DNA of 64,000 bases from JBOFBH01 sp051657715 (GTDB lineage: Bacteria; Actinomycetota; Actinomycetes; Actinomycetales; Angustibacteraceae), in contig JBOFLF010000064.1 in assembly GCA_051657715.1 (NCBI GenBank), forward strand, positions 1-64,000, in the 5' to 3' direction. The notes below the pieces were generated by a model, which was not told the origin of the DNA, searched no databases, and was given only the letters and a program-made list of their open reading frames with translations. A program made the translations under genes and the position numbers. This document shows positions 59,238 through 64,000 of the stretch, piece by piece. How positions within the stretch are numbered: position 1 is the first letter of the stretch; each line of letters starts with the position of its first letter.

Positions 59238-59274
59238 GCGCGATCATGCGTGGAATGGACGAGGAGCGACGGGC

Positions 59275-60255
59275 ATGGCGATGACGGCGATGGTGAAGGA
59301 CGAGCTGAGTCGTCTGAACATCACGCGTACCTCGTGTCGTAAGGCGGAGGTCGCCGCGACCTTGCGTTTTGCTGGTGGTCTGCACATCGTGGCCGGTCGG
59401 ATCGTGGTCGAGGCGGACCTCGACACGGGGCAGGCGGCCCGACGGCTGCGGCGGGACATCTCCGAGGTCTACGGTCACCTCAGCGACATCATGGTGCTGG
59501 CTCCCGGGGGTTTGCGGCGCTCGACCCGGTACGTCGTGCGGGTGGCCCGCGACGGGGAGGCGTTGGCCCGGCAGACCGGATTGATCGACGGTCGCGGCCG
59601 GCCGGTGCGGGGTCTGCCCCCGCAGGTGGTCTCCGGTGCCGCGGTCGACGCGGAGGCCGCGTGGCGGGGCGCGTTCCTGGCGCACGGTTCGCTCACCGAC
59701 CCGGGACGCTCGTGCGCGCTGGAGATCACCTGCCCGGGACCGGAGGCAGCGCTCGCGCTGGTGGGTGCGGCTCGCCGGCTGGGCATCGCGGCGAAGGCGC
59801 GTGAGGTGCGCGGGGTGGATCGGGTCGTGATCCGGGATGGTGAGGCGATCAGCGCGATGCTCACTCGACTGGGCGCGCATGACGCGGTGCTGGTGTGGGA
59901 AGAGCGACGGATGCGCCGTGAGGTCCGGGCCACCGCGAACCGGTTGGCCAACTTCGACGACGCCAACCTGCGCCGTTCCGCTCGGGCGGCAGTCGCTGCC
60001 GGTGCCCGGGTCGAGCGGGCACTGGAGATCCTCGGTGACGACATTCCGGAGCACTTGCGGGCCGCCGGACGATTGCGCCTGGACCACAAGCAGGCCAGCT
60101 TGGAGGAGCTGGGCCAGCTCGCCGACCCACCGATGACCAAGGACGCGGTCGCTGGCCGGATCCGTCGTCTGCTGGCCACCGCGGACCGGCGTGCCGAGGA
60201 GCTCGGCATCGCGGGTACCGAAGCCAACGTGACCCCCGACATGCTCGACCCGTGA
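59275..60255 (+). CDS. whiA: Sporulation/cell-division regulator WhiA
   Basis: A 326-residue DNA-binding protein that joins a homing endonuclease-like N-terminal fold to a C-terminal helix-turn-helix. MAMTAMVKDELSRLNITRTS and CRKAEVAATLRFAGGLHIV mark the N-terminus; GAFLAHGSLTDPGRSCALEI and NFDDANLRRSARAA follow; the HTH is KQASLEELGQLADPPMTKDA with VAGRIRRLL. In Streptomyces WhiA works with WhiB to trigger sporulation septation; non-sporulating relatives also keep it. ATG 59275 with AGGAG 8 nt upstream. Confidence 0.96.
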   Translation: MAMTAMVKDELSRLNITRTSCRKAEVAATLRFAGGLHIVAGRIVVEADLDTGQAARRLRRDISEVYGHLSDIMVLAPGGLRRSTRYVVRVARDGEALARQTGLIDGRGRPVRGLPPQVVSGAAVDAEAAWRGAFLAHGSLTDPGRSCALEITCPGPEAALALVGAARRLGIAAKAREVRGVDRVVIRDGEAISAMLTRLGAHDAVLVWEERRMRREVRATANRLANFDDANLRRSARAAVAAGARVERALEILGDDIPEHLRAAGRLRLDHKQASLEELGQLADPPMTKDAVAGRIRRLLATADRRAEELGIAGTEANVTPDMLDP

Positions 60256-60330
60256 CAGTTCCGTGGCATGCGGGCAGCGATCCTCACCGAGCTGGTCGCC
60301 GAGCTCGTCCTAGCCGCCGAGCCATGGATC

Positions 60331-60336
60331 TAGGTT
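60331..60336 (+). promoter_or_regulatory. -10 element (TAGGTT), leaderless start of the DUF2183 gene
   Basis: TAGGTT, seven bases, then GTG 60344. Confidence 0.5.
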
Positions 60337-60343
60337 GAGGCGG

Positions 60344-61432
60344 GTGACGCCCAGCCGGCCGCCCACCACGCACAGCGCGGCCCGCGCGGAGGACGCCCTC
60401 GACCGCGCCTTGGCCAGGCTGCTGCAGGCCCGCGGCTGGCACCCGCGGATCATCCCGTACGACGGGTACGGCGCTGCCGGATGGGCCCGAGTCCTGTGTC
60501 GGGTGTTGCTCGCCCCGCCGCTGGCCACTCCTGCCCGGGCCGGCGACGTGCGTGGGTGGCAGCACTTCTTCAGTGCCAAGCTGGCGGGCGTGCCGGTCAC
60601 GGTCGAGCTGGGCGGCACCGAGCAGGTCGTGTGCTCTGGGCGGGGTGGCTACCTGGACGTCGTGGTGCCAATGACGGCGGCGGTACCGGACAGGGGCAGC
60701 TGGATGGACGTCACCTTCAGCACGGCGTCGGCGCAGCGGGTGTCAGCCCGGGTCCGGATGGTCGGGGCCGGTGAGCGCCTCGGGGTGATCAGCGACATCG
60801 ACGACACGGTGCTGGTGACTGCGCTGCCCCGGCCGTTGGTGGCGTCCTGGAACACGTTCGTCCGTCGGGAGGAGTCCCGGCGTCCGGTGCCTGGCATGGC
60901 CGGTCTGTTCCGCGACCTCACGGCCCGGGCCCCGGACGCGCTGGTGGTGTACGTGTCGACCGGGGCGTGGAACCTGGCTCCGGCATTGCGGCGGTTCCTG
61001 GCGCGCCGCGGGTTTCCGGCTGGTCCGCTCCTGCTCACCGATTGGGGACCCACACCGGAGGGCTGGTTCCGCTCGGGGCGCGACCACAAGCATCGGACAC
61101 TGCGCCGGTTGTTCGACGAGCTGCCGCAGCTGCGGTGGGTGTTGGTGGGTGACGATGGTCAGCACGATCCGACGCTCTACGACGATGTGGTGTGGGCTCG
61201 TCCGGAGCGGGTGCGGGTGGTGGCCATCCGGCAGCTGGCCCGCACCGAACACGTCCTCACCCACGGCATGCCTGGTCCGCTTCCCGGTCAGATCACCGGA
61301 CAGCCCGCGGGTCATCCAGCTGATCAGACCGACACACCGCCAGTCCCGTGGCTGCGTGCACCGACTGGGCGCGACTTGGCAGACCAGCTGCGCCGCCGGG
61401 GATTGCTCGAGGACGGTGCGCTCGACCCGTGA
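60344..61432 (+). CDS. DUF2183 (App1-type) phosphatase-domain protein
   Basis: A 362-residue protein with an App1/DUF2183 HAD-like phosphatase domain in the second half: GVISDIDDTVLVT (DxDxT nucleophile motif), VVYVSTGAWNLAPALRRFL, DHKHRTLRRLFDELPQLRWV and LVGDDGQHDPTLY. Yeast App1 is a phosphatidate phosphatase; bacterial substrates are unknown. The N-terminal half is a beta-rich domain. GTG 60344 is preferred by the -10 spacing; TTG 60335 is possible. The C-terminal tail has GQITGQPAGHPADQTD-like low complexity. Confidence 0.85.
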   Translation: MTPSRPPTTHSAARAEDALDRALARLLQARGWHPRIIPYDGYGAAGWARVLCRVLLAPPLATPARAGDVRGWQHFFSAKLAGVPVTVELGGTEQVVCSGRGGYLDVVVPMTAAVPDRGSWMDVTFSTASAQRVSARVRMVGAGERLGVISDIDDTVLVTALPRPLVASWNTFVRREESRRPVPGMAGLFRDLTARAPDALVVYVSTGAWNLAPALRRFLARRGFPAGPLLLTDWGPTPEGWFRSGRDHKHRTLRRLFDELPQLRWVLVGDDGQHDPTLYDDVVWARPERVRVVAIRQLARTEHVLTHGMPGPLPGQITGQPAGHPADQTDTPPVPWLRAPTGRDLADQLRRRGLLEDGALDP

Positions 61433-61663
61433 ACCGGATGCCTCGGACCGGCTCTGTCGTCGTCGGGCCTGCCTTGGCGCACCCGACCATGTCTCGGCCT
61501 GCGTGGTCTCGGCCTGCGTGAGTTCTGCAGGTCGAGAGCGACTCAGGGCGAGAAGGGATGGATCTGACTCGATCCGTGGTTGTCACAAGCACGCCGATCG
61601 CGGACCATCAAGACACGTCGGAGGTCGACGGCGATTCCGATGATGACGCTGGACGGAGGACCC
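61433..61663. other. Intergenic region before the PAC2 gene
   Basis: About 230 bases. It contains two copies of gtctcggcctgcgtg (about 61490-61519) and no open frame with recognisable product. No clear -10 element was seen for the gene that follows. Confidence 0.45.
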
Positions 61664-62644
61664 GTGCTCGACCCGCGCTCCTTGTACACCGTGCATGACG
61701 ACATCCCGGACGCGGTGCAGACCCATCTCGTGGGGCCAGCCGGCCGCCAGTCACCGCTCGCCCTGGTGCATACGCTGGACGGCTTCGTCAACGCCGGATC
61801 TGCGGCCACCTTGGTCGGCCGGCACCTGTTGGACACCTTGGAGCACCACCCGGTCGCCACCTTCGAGGTGGACGAGCTGTTCGACTACCGGTCGCGTCGT
61901 CCCACGATGTTCTACGACCGCGATCACTACGCGTCGTACGATGCGCCGAGCCTGGTGCTGTATGCGGTCCAGGACCACGGGGGGCGGGTGTTCTTGCTGT
62001 TGACGGGGCCAGAGCCGGACGTGCAGTGGGAGCGGTTTGTCGCCGCGCTGCGGCAGCTGATCGAGCGCTTCGGGGTCGATGTCACCGTGGGTCTGCACGG
62101 GATCGGGATGGCGGTGCCGCACACCCGGCCGACGGGTGTCCTCGGTCACGCCACCCGCGCGGAGCTGGTGCCTGCTGGGGATCGGTGGTCCGGGCGCGTT
62201 CAGATTCCGAGCTCAGCTGCGGCGTTGTTGGAGTTCCGGCTCGGGCAGTGGGGCCACGACGCGTTGGGCTTTGTCGTCCAGGTGCCGCATTATCTGGCTG
62301 AGACTCCGTACCCAGACGCTGCGCTGGTGCTGTTGGACCGGCTGTCTGACGTCGCGCAGCTGACCGCTCCGCGGCAGGCGCTGGTCGATGCCGCGGAGCG
62401 CACCCGAGAGATGGTGTCGACTCAGGTGTCCGGCTCCCCAGAGGTGGCCCAGGTGGTCGAGGCCTTGGAGCAGCAGTACGACGCCACGGTGCGTTCCGGA
62501 GCACGACCCGGTCTGCTGCCGTCCGCGGACGCCGAGCTGCCGTCCGCGGATGAGCTCGGTGCCGAGGTGGAGCGCTTTCTCGCCGGCGAAGCCGGGGTCG
62601 CGGAGAGCCTGGACGATCCGGAACCAGAGAATTCGGACGAGTGA
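61664..62644 (+). CDS. PAC2-family protein (proteasome-assembly chaperone-like)
   Basis: A 326-residue PAC2 superfamily protein, common in actinobacteria and related to archaeal/eukaryal proteasome assembly chaperone 2. The typical pattern VLDPRSLYTV, LVHTLDGFVNAGSAATLVGRHLL, FEVDELFDYRSRRPTM and GLHGIGMAVPHTRPTGVLGHA is clear. GTG 61664 with GGAGG upstream fits family starts; ATG 61640 or 61643 would add up to 8 residues. The C-terminal tail has a PSADAELPSADEL duplication and acidic residues. A role in protein quality control is inferred only by family. Confidence 0.85.
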   Translation: MLDPRSLYTVHDDIPDAVQTHLVGPAGRQSPLALVHTLDGFVNAGSAATLVGRHLLDTLEHHPVATFEVDELFDYRSRRPTMFYDRDHYASYDAPSLVLYAVQDHGGRVFLLLTGPEPDVQWERFVAALRQLIERFGVDVTVGLHGIGMAVPHTRPTGVLGHATRAELVPAGDRWSGRVQIPSSAAALLEFRLGQWGHDALGFVVQVPHYLAETPYPDAALVLLDRLSDVAQLTAPRQALVDAAERTREMVSTQVSGSPEVAQVVEALEQQYDATVRSGARPGLLPSADAELPSADELGAEVERFLAGEAGVAESLDDPEPENSDE

Positions 62645-62690
62645 GCGCTGCTGATCAGCCCGGAGTGCGCTGGGCTGATCAGCAGCGGTC

Positions 62691-62696
62691 TAGGCT
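62691..62696 (+). promoter_or_regulatory. -10 element (TAGGCT), leaderless start of serA
   Basis: TAGGCT, six bases, then GTG 62703. A ctgatcagc dyad (about 62650-62685: ctgatcagcc and gctgatcagcag) lies just upstream and could be an operator. Confidence 0.55.
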
Positions 62697-62702
62697 CCAG
62701 GT

Positions 62703-63899
62703 GTGCGCGTCCTACTCCTAGAGAACATCCATCCGTTGGCTGTCGATCTGCTTCGGGCGGCCGGACACGAGGTCGACACCGAGCCCGGCGCCCTTGATGA
62801 GCCCGCCTTGGTCGAGGCTCTGGACGGCGTCGATCTGCTGGGCATTCGGTCGGGAACGAACGTCACGGAGAAGGTGCTGGGGTCAGCTCCCCGGTTGCAG
62901 GCGGTCGGGGCCTTCTGCATCGGTACCAATCAGATCGACGTGGATGCCGCCACGGGCCATGGCGTCGCGGTGTTCAACGCGCCGTACTCCAACACCCGGA
63001 GCGTGGTGGAGATCTCGGTCGGCGCGATCATCGCGCTCGCTCGGCGCCTGGTGGAGAAGACCACCGCGATGCATGCCGGAATCTGGGACAAGTCCGCGAA
63101 GGGGTCGCACGAGATCCGGGGGCGCACCCTCGGCATCGTCGGGTACGGCAACATCGGCTCCCAGCTGTCGGTGGTCGCCGAGGCCCTCGGCATGCGGGTG
63201 TTCTACTTCGACACCCAGGACCGGCTGGCAATGGGTAACGCTCAGCGGTGCGCCAGCTTGCAGGAGTTGCTGGAGTCGACGGAGGTGGTATCCCTCCATG
63301 TCGACGGCCGACCCAGCAATCACCATTTATTCGGTGAGCGGGAATTCGCCATGATGCGTCCGCGGTCGCTCTTCTTGAACATGTCCCGGGGGTTCGTGGT
63401 CGACACCGCGGCATTGCGCGGGCACGTGGAGTCGGGGCATATCGCTGGCGCGGCGATTGATGTCTTCCCCTCCGAGCCCAAGCGTCAGGGTGACCAGTTC
63501 GATTCCGAGCTTCGTGGGCTGCCGAACGTCATTCTCACCCCGCACGTGGGGGGCAGTACGCAGGAGGCGCAGCAGCACATCGGCCGGTTCGTGGCCGGCA
63601 AGCTGATCGGCTATGCGGCGGCCGGGGCGACGGCGTTGTCGGTGAACCTGCCTGACAGCGGTACCGGCGAGCTGACCGGGACGCATCGGCTGGCGCACAT
63701 GCACCGGAACGTTCCTGGAGTGCTGGCTGCGGTCAACGCGTTGTTCGCCGAGCATGGGGTCAACGTGGACGCGCAGAGCTTGACCACCCGCGGCGACGTC
63801 GGTTACTTAGTGACGGACGTGACGGCTCAGCTCACCGATCAGCTGATCGACCCGCTGCGGCGGATGCCGGAGACCATCCGGCTGCGGGTGTTGTCGTGA
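62703..63899 (+). CDS. serA: D-3-phosphoglycerate dehydrogenase, short (E. coli-like) form
   Basis: First step of serine biosynthesis: 3-phosphoglycerate to 3-phosphohydroxypyruvate with NAD. 398 residues. It has IRSGTNVTEKVL, GTNQIDVDAATGHGVAVFNA, the NAD loop GIVGYGNIGSQLSVVAEALG, the catalytic-region RSLFLNMSRGFVVDTAALRG and the catalytic His in LTPHVGGSTQEAQ. A single C-terminal ACT-type domain follows (HRNVPGVLAAVNALFAEHGV). The length and domain order match the E. coli short type, not the roughly 530-residue form with an intervening domain usual in mycobacteria. Confidence 0.94.
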   Translation: MRVLLLENIHPLAVDLLRAAGHEVDTEPGALDEPALVEALDGVDLLGIRSGTNVTEKVLGSAPRLQAVGAFCIGTNQIDVDAATGHGVAVFNAPYSNTRSVVEISVGAIIALARRLVEKTTAMHAGIWDKSAKGSHEIRGRTLGIVGYGNIGSQLSVVAEALGMRVFYFDTQDRLAMGNAQRCASLQELLESTEVVSLHVDGRPSNHHLFGEREFAMMRPRSLFLNMSRGFVVDTAALRGHVESGHIAGAAIDVFPSEPKRQGDQFDSELRGLPNVILTPHVGGSTQEAQQHIGRFVAGKLIGYAAAGATALSVNLPDSGTGELTGTHRLAHMHRNVPGVLAAVNALFAEHGVNVDAQSLTTRGDVGYLVTDVTAQLTDQLIDPLRRMPETIRLRVLS

Positions 63900-64000
63900 C
63901 GCTGGCCGCGTGACGGCGTACGGAAACTCGCAAAACGCCCTCCATCCCAACACCGGCAGCTGCACAGCGTGGCATACTCAACACGCTGCAGTTCGGATTC
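63900..64000. other. End of window, non-coding
   Basis: The last 100 bases after serA show no gene. The sequence is less GC-rich near 63920-63950 (aaactcgcaaaacg). A possible -10 (CATACT) occurs near 63972, perhaps for a gene beyond the window. Confidence 0.35.

Overview
The window comes from a high-GC actinobacterium. Almost every gene has G/C-rich third codon positions, many genes start with GTG, neighbouring genes overlap by GTGA/ATGA, and many promoters place a TANNNT hexamer 6-7 nt before the start codon. The gene order his/trp - lgt - gltBD - pyk - ANTAR regulator - liv - polA - rpsA - coaE - uvrB - uvrA - uvrC - rapZ/yvcK/whiA resembles the order I know from Streptomyces and Mycobacterium. 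The genus cannot be fixed from the sequence alone.

Region 1 (1-12 kb) is accessory and catabolic. It holds an ATP-dependent hydantoinase/oxoprolinase pair, a class III CoA transferase, carbamate kinase and a ring-opening amidohydrolase of the cyanuric acid hydrolase/barbiturase family. Together these suggest opening of cyclic amides or imides, with recovery of carbamoyl phosphate as ATP, ammonia and CO2. The block is interrupted at 4.9-7.9 kb by a decayed mobile-element landing zone. That zone contains a heptamer tandem repeat, an internally deleted insertion sequence, a frameshifted secreted-protein gene of lower GC, a hairpin-preceded small membrane protein, a zinc-ribbon protein with a premature stop, and a translationally coupled pair of a micro-ORF and a small helix-turn-helix protein.

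Region 2 (12-26 kb) is histidine and tryptophan biosynthesis: hisF, hisI, a trp-associated membrane protein, small membrane proteins, trpC, trpB, trpA and lgt. Two RDD proteins are inserted, one with a long Gly-Tyr-Gly-Gln-Pro-Pro repeat. A heterodimeric ABC exporter with a degenerate ATP site is also inserted. trpE, which I would expect between hisI and the membrane protein, is absent.

Region 3 (26-40 kb) is nitrogen and carbon metabolism: gltBD, pyruvate kinase, tRNA-Leu(CAA), an ANTAR-type response regulator and a complete branched-chain amino acid ABC importer (livJHMGF order).

Region 4 (40-64 kb) is housekeeping. It has polA, rpsA, coaE, all three uvr excision genes, a TerC-type membrane protein, a glyoxalase II-like hydrolase, a Rieske lipoprotein, the rapZ-yvcK-whiA cluster, a DUF2183 phosphatase, a PAC2 protein and a short-form serA.

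Recurrent themes are perfect 15-bp in-frame tandem repeats in C-terminal tails and linkers, dyads overlapping -10 elements (polA, gltB), and widespread predicted leaderless transcription. No CRISPR array, rRNA operon, intact integrase or origin of replication was seen.
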